From: Omphiscola glabra
Taxonomy: Eukaryota; Mollusca; Gastropoda; Lymnaeidae
Length of the DNA: 64,000 nt
Direction of reading: 5' to 3'
NCBI GenBank assembly: GCA_964017045.1
Contig: OZ024797.1
Location: 13,485,062 to 13,549,061 of the forward strand
Position 1 is the first letter of the stretch. Every line of letters begins with the position of its first letter. A model generated the notes under the pieces. That model did no database searches, was not told where the DNA came from, and saw only the letters and a list, made by a program, of their open reading frames with translations. Shown here in pieces: positions 12,568 to 24,350 of the stretch. A program made the translations under genes and the position numbers.

Positions 12568-15500
12568 TCACTGCAACACTAGAGCCGCAGAAGCATAGCT
12601 GACTGAAGAATCATTAGCAGTCTCACACTGGCTGGACTGGGCATACTTGAGGAACTTCAGCTCCATTTTCAGACCATTGCTAGAGGTTGTGTTGCGAACA
12701 ATTTCCATTGCCTACAAACCATTTAGGAATTAAAATATAGTGTGTAAATAGACAGAAAAAAAAAAGAAATAATAGTTTCTTTACCCCTGAGATACACCAC
12801 AGCTGGTTCAACAGACAAGTTGATCTAATTAATAGTTGTTGTTTTTTTAATAGTCCAATAATTTTTTTCCAACTGTCAAAGATTACTTTTAAATTTGAGA
12901 TACAGATATCTTTGCAAGACATAAACTTTTATTCTCCTTACATTTAGCAGAACCCCAATGGGATGGCGGCCGCATATAGTATTTTGGAATGTTTGAAGGT
13001 ACTTTGTGAAACTTGGAGCATCCATTTTTTCAATGATATCCATGCCCTGTGAAAAATAAAGAAATAATAGTACTTGCTGAAGTATACCATTTGTCATTGT
13101 GATGGATGATTTTTAATGACTTTAACATCATGTATAAGAACAAAACAATTATTTTAGTCATTGAAAAATTTAATATGTTTAAGACAAATGGATCTAGAGA
13201 AAGAAAAACCACTGACCATTTTGTCAAGAGCTTCAATGGATTGCCAGATTTTGCCATGAGACTTTTCATAATATGTGTAGCTGAAACGTTTACCTGCAAG
13301 AATTTCATTTCAAAAGTTCTTTCATTATAATTTTAGGGTCAGACAATACAAAATTTGTAGCTACAATCATTTACCATATTTTCAATATTTTTAAAAATTT
13401 ATATTCCGGCTACCAGATGCTATGAATTTTCACACTATATATTTTTATAACATATTTTGCTAAAAGCTGTTTGGTAAAGTATTTTGCTTAAGCTATTGTC
13501 ACTTCTCATTTTTTGCTTTTATTTTGTATGTTACATACATCCCTTAGCAGCCCACTGTCATAAGGTAGTGAGGCTGCATGTATATTCCACAGATGTGGTG
13601 AGGTCTGTCATATTTGGTTTATTTTTTGGGGGCTTTGAAGCTGCAGCAGTCACAAGTTTGACAGTTTCCAACTTATTTTCAATATTTAAAAAAACATAGG
13701 CAGTTATTTGAGTTAAAAATTGAACTATTGTCATTAATTTAAACATAAAATATATTCTACAATTTTTACCCCAGTGACAGAAGTCTGAAGAAATGACAAA
13801 AAGATTTCCTGGTTCTCTGAGATAATGGCTTAGAATCTGGCCATATTTCATTTCCTTGTCTGGTGAAAGAGATCCAACAAGAATTGGCACAATGGTGAAT
13901 TGACCTCGGCGACTGAAACATCAGAAAATAGGTCAGCAATGAAACTTTTTCAACCGAATATTTTCACTTTCATGTCTCATCAATGCAGAGTTGATTGGAG
14001 ACTGAAAATGTATATTAAACTTTGTGTTTTGTAATACTTTAAATTGAGATTTTTTATTGGGATACCTCATTTAAACAAGTGGTTCTGAATCATGATGCCT
14101 GTCATGCCCTACTCCCTACCCTGCAAAATGATTGACATCACAATCTCCTTAAGAAATAAAGGTTGGAAAAGAATAAAGGTTCAACAACTTGCATAGCAAA
14201 CTCTTTCCATTAAAGTAAGCAGTGCACAAACCAAAACGCTACATGGTCTCTAATACAAAAGTATATTTCCTATTACCGAGGTATGCCATGTTCCTTTTTA
14301 ATTTGTAGATAAGTATGAAAAGAGTTTATAGCTGTCCGAATGCTCTATGTTTTAATATGTACTGGTATGTGTGTAGGTGTGAGCTGCTCTCAGATCCTTA
14401 TAAATAACTATATGCTGACAATCTTATGTTGTGGTCCAGTGCTGCCCAGCCCATGAGCCAAATTAAAATGGCCCACCACAGCTTGAGACATTTTTGTGAT
14501 GTGTGTAAGAAATAAAACATTTCAGAGTGAAAATATTCTCAAACCTCATTCATTGATTCAGTATTGTTGGGAAATCAAGTGAAAGCACAGGAGAAGTTTT
14601 AACATGGAGAAGAGGAAGGTCTCAAAAGCTAAGAAGTGGGATGGCTTGATAGGAAGCAGTGATTTATGCTAGGCACATCTGCAGAGCAACCATTTGGGAA
14701 CCTGGACGACGTAAAATCTGATATTATCTTCTCCTTCTTTCGGGTTGCTTGTACAGGGTCATAAGGGTGTCTGCGCCTTAATTACTGCGCTTCGAAGGAT
14801 AATAATAATGTGACAGGAAAGTTTTCAGGTCAGAGTAATCAAGTTGGGAGCTGTGGTACTAAAGGTGTCACAATTGAATGACTAAGGTAGGCAGTGTCAA
14901 CTATTTATTTAAACAGGCAGTCTAGCCAGGCATGGGAGAGTGTGTGTCCATCCTGAATTGTGACGTTGGAGAAAAGTGCCTGGTATTTAGAGATGAGAGT
15001 ATGAGACATTCCATGAGTAGAAAGCAGGATACAAGTTGTGTTTGTAGTCAGTGCAATTCAGTGAGGGAGGAATGCTGAGAGACAGTAGGAACAATTCAGT
15101 GAGGGAGGAATGCTGAGAGACAGTAGGAACAATTCAGTGAGGGAGGAATGCTGAGAGACAGTAGGAACAATTCAGTGAGGGAGGAATGCTGAGAGACAGT
15201 AGGAACAATTCAGTGAGGGAGGAATGCTGAGAGACAGTAGGAACAATTCAGTGAGGGAGGAATGCTGAGAGACAGTAGGAACAATTCTTGAACACATTTT
15301 GTGTTATAAACAGACATAAGAATACATGGCCAAATAAATGCTGGATGATGTCATGTTTCTTTTGATGAATTTCCACAAATATGGAAGTGTAACAAATTTT
15401 TTTATGACTGATTTTTGGAGGCACCCTAATTAAGCGAAGTTGGATTCTCTGTAATGACAAACATCAAATCTAAAATATTTAACAATTTGGCAGGTGAACA

Positions 15501-18500
15501 TTTAGATAATCTAATGAGGGCAGGTGTTACAGATTACTACCTCACATTAAGAAAATTACAAGTAGGATTCAAAGCAAAATATATTATCAAAATGGGACAC
15601 ACTTTTTATTTGCTTTATTTATATTCTTGATGAGCCAATAATGCAGTATGATAAATGACTCTTTATTCATAAAGTAAGAAGTATTAATAATTTGAATAAT
15701 TTTTTAAAAAGTAAAAAAAAACAGAAAACTTTCGTTTTCTTTTAAGATGACATTCAGGCCTCAGTTTTGCACAAAAAAAAATTTTTGGCGGACGTAATCA
15801 GGTTGGTCAGCACTGTTTTAGTTTTAAATATGTAGGCTTACATCTTATTTTTAGGCTTACACTTACATCTTATTTGTAGGCTTACATCTTATTTGTAGGC
15901 TTACATCTTATTTGTAGGCTTACATCTTATTTTATTTGTGCTAATTGACAAATTTGGATTTTCTTTATAATAAAATGAACATTTACTCCACAGTCTCAAA
16001 ATTTATAAACCAGTACAGTTAAATTTCATTAACCCAAAAGACACATTCTAAATTTGAGGGATTTTTACAAGATAAGAAAATATTTAAATTGAAAAACCCA
16101 TCTCTAGAGAGAGAAAACTCCAACACAACTCAAACTCTACTCAACTGCCTGAATCTTTTAACAAATATAAATTATCAGTCAACATTTAGTAATATAGTAA
16201 AGAAATGGAAAGGATAATATTGCTTTAAACAAACCTATCCATAACTTTGGCAATATATGGGAGATGCATTTCTATACTATGCTCTGCTTCATCTGTGTTT
16301 AAGGACATAGTTTCAAATGCAGAGGTAGCATACAGCTCTTCATAGACTGAAATATAGCAAAGAATATACCTTATTTTATACTCAAGATTTAAAAAGATTT
16401 TCTACTTGCACCGAATTAACTAAAGAAAGTAGGGACAAATTAAAATAAGTTTTTTGTAATATATATGATAGCTTAACAGATTCCAAATAATTTTATTATA
16501 TCTTTTAAAGAATATTCATAGAGGTAACAGAAGTTAAAATCTACTCCTGATAATAATGAATAGTTTGCTAAATTTCAATTCCTTTTTTTTAAAATATTTT
16601 TTATAAAATCATTTTTAAGAATTATTTTGCAGTAGCTGTTATTAATTGTCTCTTTTTCTGTTACCATAGTGGTAACTTTTCTTAGGTAACTGTAGCTTAT
16701 TTGATAACTGCATACACTTTTAACAAAAAACCTCATCTTCTCAAGGAAACAATTCATACATTATTAAGTACAAAAGTGAAAATGTAACAGAACTGTCCAC
16801 AGTTGAGCAATATATGATTACCTGATTTATCGATGGTTAAATTGTAAAGTGGAGTTTCGTAAATATCTGTTCCAGAAAGTGCACAATTAGACATTCGCAC
16901 GTGGTGGGAAGGCCCCAAAATAAACACACGTTTCCTGGAAATAAAAGAGCTTTGATTAAAGTATGTTTATTATTGTTGTAGAAGTATCAACCATTTTGTC
17001 AACCACTTGATTTAGGTTCTCTGAAATGAGTCTCAATAATTAAACGCAATACTGTTTAGCAATAAAACTGCCATGTAGATTTTGAAGAATATTATCAACC
17101 AAAACAGTTAATAATTTTAAAATAATGAAATTTTAAATTACCCGTATCAATACAGATAAGTATTGACTTACAGAGGATATTAGTTCTGACAAATGCATTG
17201 TAAGTCCCTTAGGTCATATCATTAAAGTATTAAACATACAAAAAGTCAGGTGTGTAATTAATATTGCACAGTCATGTTTAATAATAAGTCCCATCTAAGA
17301 AACAGGAAGGAAATTAAAATTTAAAACATCTGTAGCTTAATTTATTGTTGAAGGAGGCTAGTCACTAGCCTCATCTTTCCATATAAAATCTGGCCTAGTG
17401 ATTTGTGACTTTATAAGAGGAGTGTAAGCTACTTGGTTTTTTTTAAATGAAAAGAGTGAGATGGGGGAGGAGGCATGTAAAATAAAGTATTAAGTGTGTA
17501 TCAGCCTATTTCAATTAATAAGCACTGTGATAACTTCATTTTTATTATTTTATTTAATTGGTGAAAGTTGGCAATTTTTAGAATGCATGAACAAGTCGCA
17601 TTCTTTAATAATAGCATTTAAACATTCCTGTCATTTTGTTTTGAATTCTAAAAAAAATATAAAAATTATAGCTTCATTAAAGTAGCTTTCTTCTGATTTG
17701 AAAAACTTATCAAAGTATTTTAGTACTTGAAACATTTTAGTCTTCATTGTGACATCAAAAGTACAAAATAAAATTATACATAAATTAAACAGTATAATAT
17801 TCTAGGAAGCATTGCTAAATTAAACATTTTTAAAAAGTAAAAAAAGTGTGTCATACCACAACTTGACTAGAATAATTAAAATATTCATGTATTAGTGACT
17901 TACACTGTATTGGGATCAACTTGCCTATATGCAAATGCCCCACAGGCACCACAGAAGAAATAGCCAGCATGACTGAAATATAAGATGTGTATGAGATACT
18001 TTGGGCATCAAGAATCATACTGTGTACATTTGAGATATGGAAATACTGTGCTATCTAACAAAAAAATAATATTAAAAAAATGGATTATGCTAGTTTTTTT
18101 TATTAACCACTTACTGCTGAAAAGTTAAAGAATGGTTAAGTTGAAGTTATTTAGAAGATCTAGATAATGTGTATAATATTTGACTGTCAGTATTTGAAAA
18201 CTTAAAATTAAAATACTAGCTTCATAAATGTCCAAAATATTATCTGGGTCCAGCTCATCAAAAAATTAAACAAAGCCCATTTTTATTGGAAACCATATAA
18301 AATTCTAAATACAGAATCTTAATGTTAAACAGGAAAAATTTCAACTTCAGCTGTGAAAAGATCCTCTCCCAGTGCTACATTGGCTTTAGTTGAATGCTAG
18401 TATGTCCTTTGCAGTGCACATCCAAGAACATAGTTAAATCTATCATAAACTGGATGCTATCCAAGAAGAAGAAAAATCCAGAAAGGTAACATAAGACTTG

Positions 18501-19200
18501 GAAGGGGACATTTCAAATGGATCAATAAAATATCATGGGCCTTGAAATGAAGCTGAAGAAGCTGTGAAAGGTAGAGATGTGGAAAGTAAATGTTGTCCAT
18601 TGCACTCAATATATAAAGACAATTAGGGGCACATGTGAAATTCCATCACCCTCAGGTATTACCAAGAAATCCAGTTATTGGGTTGAAATTAACATAATTG
18701 ACCATAACCACTGCCACTCAAATGGACTTTGAAAAATAAGCTATTGATATAGATAGACCATGTCTAATAATGTAATATCCTGTTTAATATTTACGGTGCA
18801 ATTATGGCTTTAGCTGGTTTCAGTGATTCTGATGCTTTTGAGAGCCAATTTTCCAATTGTGCATTTAGTTCAGAACCTGAAAGTTAATACAGAAATTTTA
18901 AATCAACTTAATTTTTTAAAATTTCAAAACTAAGTTATAGGTTTCTGCAGCATGCAACTACTAAATTATAGGACTACACTGGTCTGTAACAATCACAGAG
19001 CATAATACTATTAATATGTACAGGCACATTAACCTAATATACTTGAATAATTAATTAGTAAGTTATTTAATTAAACTGATGGCATGGCCATTACCCTAAA
19101 TAATGAATTAAGTCATGAAATCAAATATATAGGCCTTACCTGAATCTGTATACCAGCTCCCTGCATGACTTGCTTTTCTGATTTTGCCATTCTTTGACAT
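12568..19200 (-). CDS. MEMO1: MEMO1 (mediator of ErbB2-driven cell motility 1), complete, nine exons
   Basis: Exons in transcript order are 19200-19140, 18876-18795, 17972-17904, 16934-16822, 16346-16235, 13912-13770, 13293-13217, 13046-12942 and 12711-12568. Every intron is GT/AG and the lengths sum to 906 nt, giving 301 residues, close to the roughly 300 of animal MEMO1. The start is [20 protein letters not shown]. Conserved blocks are [56 protein letters not shown] and [18 protein letters not shown]1 resembles class III extradiol dioxygenases. The His of APHAG, the His of GPSHH and the Cys of CGRHP, reported as its copper/metal-site residues, are all present. It acts in the cytosol in cell motility and copper/redox balance. 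AATAAA on the coding strand occurs near 12328-12323. Confidence 0.96.
14437..15815. mobile_element. Probable long non-autonomous hAT-type element in a MEMO1 intron
   Basis: The left end is CAGTGCTGCCCAGCC (14437-) and the reverse complement of the right end is CAGTGCTGACCAACC (ending at 15815). The 8-bp flanks agree at only five of eight positions, so the target duplication is weak. The 1.38 kb body has no transposase frame and contains a 38-bp tandem array. It lies between exons 5 and 6 of MEMO1. Confidence 0.5.
15052..15288. repeat. Tandem repeat, 38-bp unit, about 6 copies
   Basis: Nearly identical units containing TTCAGTGAGGGAGGAATGC recur every 38 bp. The uniformity implies recent expansion or gene conversion. 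The array lies inside the probable hAT element of the MEMO1 intron. Confidence 0.92.
15830..15935. repeat. Tandem repeat, 19-bp unit
   Basis: TGTAGGCTTACATCTTATT recurs about five times with small indels, just outside the right end of the probable hAT element. Confidence 0.85.
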
Positions 19201-19638
19201 TCTTGTACCAATTTTGATCTGTTTACTTCACTTTATGACAAAGTAATAGCGATTTCAACTCAGTCAGTTTTGTAGTTATAGTAACTGCGCTCTACAGTGT
19301 AGGCCTACTCTGTAATCAGTGTAGACCGAGTGTAGTAGAAGCTGAATTATAAGTATAGCAATGTTATTTATTAATTGTGACAGTAATATTAGGAACTACT
19401 TATTAGTAATTAGTAAGTCTAGTTGATCAATTTTTATGTTTGATTGTTAAAGTTTGTAATGGCTAACCCAGCTTAGTTACTAGTATTTAAGTTAATTAAT
19501 TAACGACAAATTTAAGACTTCCTAAAAGAGCTTCCAAAGCCCAAAAAATATATATTATTTGCTTTCTTTTTTCTTTAAAGTATAGTTTCTGTGCTTTTAT
19601 CATTGTGGAAATTTTTATTAGGTAGCTTATTTGATCAC
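19201..19638. other. Upstream flank of MEMO1
   Basis: AT-rich. It should hold the MEMO1 5' UTR and promoter, but no TATA box or CpG-rich core is evident. Confidence 0.35.
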
Positions 19639-20420
19639 CAAAGGGCCATCCATAAATGATATCATGCATTTGTGTGGAGGGGGGGAGGGTCCACGTTTTT
19701 TAGATGATGTGCAGACCTGTTTACTCTTACGATTTTGGCGTACAATGTACGATTTTGATGTGTATGCAATATATATACTGTGTGTTTAATTTTTACTATT
19801 AAGATTATTGAATGATTTTGTGATGATATTGTACGATTTTAAGAGTTTTAGGGTAAACAGGTCTGGATGTGCGACAAGGTGGAGAAATTTTAAGAATCGT
19901 GACATAAAAAGCTGAAAATAATATCAACTACATACATTGAATTGATTAAAAAAAAAAAATCATGGGTTGAAAATGTACGCGTCATCTGTAATCCTTTTGT
20001 GGATTTCGGTTAGACCGAGCAGTGTGTGCTTTGTAAATACGCAATTTTTCAATTTGATGTCATTCCCTGAGATGGTTTCACCCCCGTGCGGTCTGCACCC
20101 CTCTAGCTATGCCACTGAATGCAATTTTCTGGTCTACCACACCTCAGGGCTGGGGAGGTACTTTTACCACTGGATAAGAACCACTGTTCTAGTGAAGTGC
20201 TTTTGACACAGGTGCTGTAATTTGATATCCATGGGAGGTGACTCTCTTAAGGGTTTATAAAGGACAATAGTGGACACAGGGACTTTTTATAGAGGGGGGG
20301 GGGTGTAGAGATTTGTGATGTTATATTTTAGGGGGGGTCTAACTTTTTGTGACGATTTGTGACGATGGGGGGGTCAAAAATCGGCAAAATTTGCGTGACG
20401 TCATTTATGGATGGCCCCTT
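19639..20420. mobile_element. Terminal-inverted-repeat element, GGGCCATCCATAAATGA ends
   Basis: The left end (19643-) and the reverse complement of the right end (to 20418) share GGGCCATCCATAAATGA followed by Y-R-TCA. G-runs sit a short way inside both ends. No transposase frame is present. Its right subterminal region (GTGACGATGGGGGGGTCAAA, then GTGACGTCATTTATGGATGG) resembles the right part of the 51476-51982 element. The superfamily is not assigned because no clear target duplication was found. Confidence 0.65.
19713..19864. mobile_element. hAT-type element nested in the 19.6-20.4 kb element
   Basis: A 152-bp element. The left end is AGACCTGTTTAC and the reverse complement of the right end is identical; ACGATTTT motifs face each other further in. 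The 8-bp flanks TGATGTGC (19705-19712) and GGATGTGC (19865-19872) agree at seven of eight positions. Confidence 0.8.
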
Positions 20421-20473
20421 GACGTAAAATTAAGAATAAAACGTTTAAAAATAATGAAAAGACTTCCTAAATG

Positions 20474-20556
20474 TATCCCTCACCCTAACCTGAGCCCTAA
20501 ATCTATCCCTCACCCTAACCTGAACACTAAATCTATCCCTAAACCTAACCTAATGA
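20474..20556. repeat. Short tandem repeat, 30-bp unit with CCCTAACC motifs
   Basis: TATCCCT starts at 20474, 20504 and 20534, a 30-bp period, with CCCTAACCTGA in the first two units. It resembles telomeric sequence only superficially. The lead-in (from about 20426) also occurs at about 43275-43325 beside the palindromes. Confidence 0.75.
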
Positions 20557-20560
20557 AATG

Positions 20561-22827
20561 AGGTACCACATATATGAATTAGCCGATTCAATCGGCAATT
20601 GTTGTCATGAATTATGTAATTTTAATTTTACTTAGTCTTACTGTACTCATTAAGTTAAGTTAGCTGATTTTTATTAGCCAAATTATTACGTAACCATAAT
20701 CAATTAAACTTACAAAAGATTTGATTTGGAATTCAAACAATTAAAATAGAAATGACTGGGTCCAAGCAGTGAAATCTTCATACAAATAAACTCTATCAGC
20801 TGTTTTCAACCTCTTTGTTTTCGCTATCGCCTACATAAATGGTGTCCCTTATTTGGTAATTACCGATTTCTTATGATGATTTTTCGAGGTGATCACGAAG
20901 TGATTGCAAAATTTTATTTAATTAATATTTCTATTTGATAAAAGTAGCACTTCATTAAAACAAATATGAGAATCAAATAAAATGTTCAGGTTAAATGTTA
21001 TTTAATCAAGTAGTTGTATTTCATATTATTTTATTTTTCAAATTTATTATTATACTGGAAAACCACTTCTGGCCTACGCCGGCTACAAACGGCCCTGCGC
21101 ATATTCTAGGTTAACCGTACAGAATTTCAACCCTTTAAACAAAATTTAATTACATACAGAAGACAATTATCGATCCAATAATTTTAAGTAAAGATAAATG
21201 CATTTTTTTCTCATAATAATTAGAATGACGTAGGCCTCAAGACTCAAGAAACCACTTTTTTAATTGACGAAGACATGGATTTACATATCTCTCAAATAAT
21301 ATAACCTAAACAAACTCACCTATATTTTGAAAATATCTTTTTGTTTTTTTTTAAAGTAGCAAATATCTCAATACCAGTTTATTGATATTTGGTAAATTTT
21401 TTGACGGTTTTTAATTATTTCGGTTACTTTGTAATTATTTTGGTCTTTATGTATACCAACACTATACCAAAATACTTGCCTTTAGTTAAGACCTACGACC
21501 ACCTAGGATAAATATTGCTTATCTTCTATAAAACGAGCTGCTCCAACGTTTTACGCAACTGTATTGTAAATAACAAAGCCATTTAAATGCTGTTCAATGT
21601 TGTTGTTTTTTTGGTATTTATGAAGCAAATGATGTCTCATTGAGTTATTGATTTCTAAGGTTAAAGTTAAGGCCCTATAACTCTAATTAAATAAATATTT
21701 TTTATTTATGATAATTTAAATTGATGGCTGACCTGCTGAGAAGTGTGAGAGTTGACGATGGCAGTGATTGAGTGAATGACAATGAATGTGTAGATAAACA
21801 AAGCCTAAATTAATATTAGTAGATTGAGATAGATTGGGAGAATCCTTTCATACTTAGTGATCACTGATATTGGGACAGAGTGAGTGAGAGTAGCAGTCAG
21901 TCAGTAGTAAGTAGAAAGACTTAACTTGACTTACTTAGGCATATTTCTTCGACATAATTAACTTATTAAAATTAAGTAATAGTAATGTTAAAATGTAGAG
22001 TAATTATTATTATTGATTCAATTCATACTGAAAGTTATTGTGGTTAGTGCTATAGCCTACTTGGTATTCAAAAAATTAATCAAATTCAAGCTAACTGAAA
22101 CTCATGTGTTAAATTTAAAATCTGTTCTATCTTGACTACAGATTAGTATCTAGCATAGCTGGCACTAGGGGGTGGCTAACAAGGTGATTGCCAAAGTCCT
22201 GCATGTATGGGGGCAGGGTAAAGGTAATCCTCTGAACGGTGGTCCCAAATTGCCCAAATGTCAAATAGCATAATTTTCATTAGAAAGTGCCCGACTACCA
22301 GCCTTTTAGCTGATGATAATTGTTTTAGCAAATTACCTTCCCCTCTAACCTCCACCATCATCTGAAATTTTAAATAAAAATTATACCTGCTCTACACAGC
22401 CCCTATGTATCTTGCAAATTAGAGTAATTAAGTAAAAAATAATGTTAATTTTCTCTTCTTCGATTTCCTCATGTTACAATTGCCTGTGGAGAATTAGTTT
22501 ATTACAAAAGCAATGGTGTAAGGCGGTATGAGATGACAATGCTATTTAATTCACTAGCCTAGAGTGATGAAAGGGACAGTAAATTTGGTGGTTTGGGGGG
22601 GGGGTAATTACAAGTATATAAGTGGTTGTGCTGATAAATTATAAATGTATTTTATGGCTTAACAACATAGGCCTCCAAACACCATCAAGAGTGCAATTAT
22701 AGGAGTGACATATAATAATATAGCTCAATTAAATTTGAAAATTTCATATTCATTCTTAACTCACCAACCATAAAAAATATGGCCCAATTAGACCCATGGG
22801 CTGTAGTTCATTTATCCATGATCTAAT
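20561..22827. other. Intergenic, nothing recognised
   Basis: AT-rich, no coding similarity on either strand. A G-run occurs at about 22595-22605. Confidence 0.4.
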
Positions 22828-22835
22828 CTTTTTAA

Positions 22836-23281
22836 TAGTGATGGGACGATTAATCGGAATATCGTGATTTTTCCAAAGCATCGGGAATCGGTATCGGAGC
22901 TGAATAATTCAGACCCGATTCCGATACCAAAACGATTCTTAACTGAATGAAGTTTTTCTCATTAAAATGGAATTATTTATATTATTTTGAACTCAATACT
23001 ACATCTTTGTATTATTAAAATGGAATTATTGATAGATGTGTTTATATAAAACCTTTCCAATACATTGTTATCTAGCATATTGTAAAGCTTCAATAGCAAG
23101 TTAATAAACTTTTCTAATCAATTCTCAACTTTTATATTAATTAAATATGTTAATATCTGGGCACAGTAATACATATATGTAATAATGGCCAGGAATCGGA
23201 ATCGTATCGGGAATCGGAATAATTGGGTAGAATCGGAATCGTATCGGAATCATTAAAAATTTTGGTATCGTCCCATCACTA
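22836..23281. mobile_element. Non-autonomous hAT element with perfect target duplication
   Basis: A 446-bp element. The left end TAGTGATGGGACGAT is matched exactly by the reverse complement of the right end. The flanking 8-mers are identical: CTTTTTAA at 22828-22835 and 23282-23289. The subterminal regions are rich in repeated ATCGGAATCG motifs, which could be transposase-binding sites. There is no coding capacity. Confidence 0.9.
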
Positions 23282-23289
23282 CTTTTTAA

Positions 23290-24322
23290 CAAATCTTACT
23301 ATTCTCCCAAATAATTCCAATCTAGCACTATTAAGGCTTGTTTGGATCATTGAAGATTGCTTTACTAATTAAGTTTTGTTAGATATGCATATACAATTTA
23401 AAGCTGCTTAAAATGACTTCAAATTAGTTTTAAATTTGCACACCAAATGAGCATTAAGCTAATTATTAGTTCTAAATGATCAACGTTACAGGTAGAACTA
23501 ACAGTAGCCATATTTATTCTCCTGTTCAGCAGCTTAATAATAGATTGTAAATTGATTTTTCACGCCCAAAGATTATTCAAAGTTAAGATTTGGTGGTGTG
23601 GTACAGCACTATTTTGCATAGATTAGTTTCATATATATCAGATATTTGAGTAAACAAAATTGCTTTTAAAATGTTAAATATAAAAAGGTTTCAAAAATAA
23701 TTTGTGCCAGTCAGAAAATACAAGATGATCATGGTTTCAATATAACTGTCTTCAAAAGAATCAAGATTATTCACAGATGGCAAAAAAAAGTGACAACATT
23801 TGTGGCCTAATTTCTGAAAACAGTTTCTATCTTTGACAGGAGCTGCCTAATCCTGAAATTGCTGTAGGGGCAACCCAAATCTTTTATTTATATAATATAG
23901 GCCTATATAAATTGTTCACTTTCACAGTACTTTAAACTGCATACTTACAGATGTTACCTTCTTGCCTATTTTGGGAAATGGATAAACTTTTATTACGACC
24001 ATAATTATAACTTCTAGTCTAGTATTACCATTATGGATGAATGTATAGTTGAGGTTGATTGTCTGCAAAATGGTTCAGGAAAATAATATGTAAGAAGCAT
24101 TTTTTAATTCATTATTTTTAAGGGAGGGGGTTAGTTTTTATAATGACCTTACCCAAGCATCATTTTGTCATAGTAATATCTTCATATATATTGCTGGCAT
24201 AAGAATGGGTATGGACCAAGTGTGTTTATGCTTATGAGAATTCTAGATAATTACTATTCAAGCAAAATTTTAACTAATTTTGGACAATAATGTTGATAAT
24301 AATTTAATGTCTTCTCCTTTTA
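23290..24322 (+). other. Upstream region or first intron of BTBD9
   Basis: AT-rich with no coding similarity. A T-rich tract and AG at 24321-24322 precede the first coding exon, so an upstream untranslated exon is likely but cannot be located. Confidence 0.4.
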
Positions 24323-24350
24323 GTATTGAAATTTCCATACGGGGCTAGTG

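Noticed and set aside
20474..20556. Telomere-like CCCTAACC repeats
   Set aside because: The real period is 30 bp with only one or two CCCTAACC per unit, and it adjoins an interspersed repeat; this is not an interstitial telomere.
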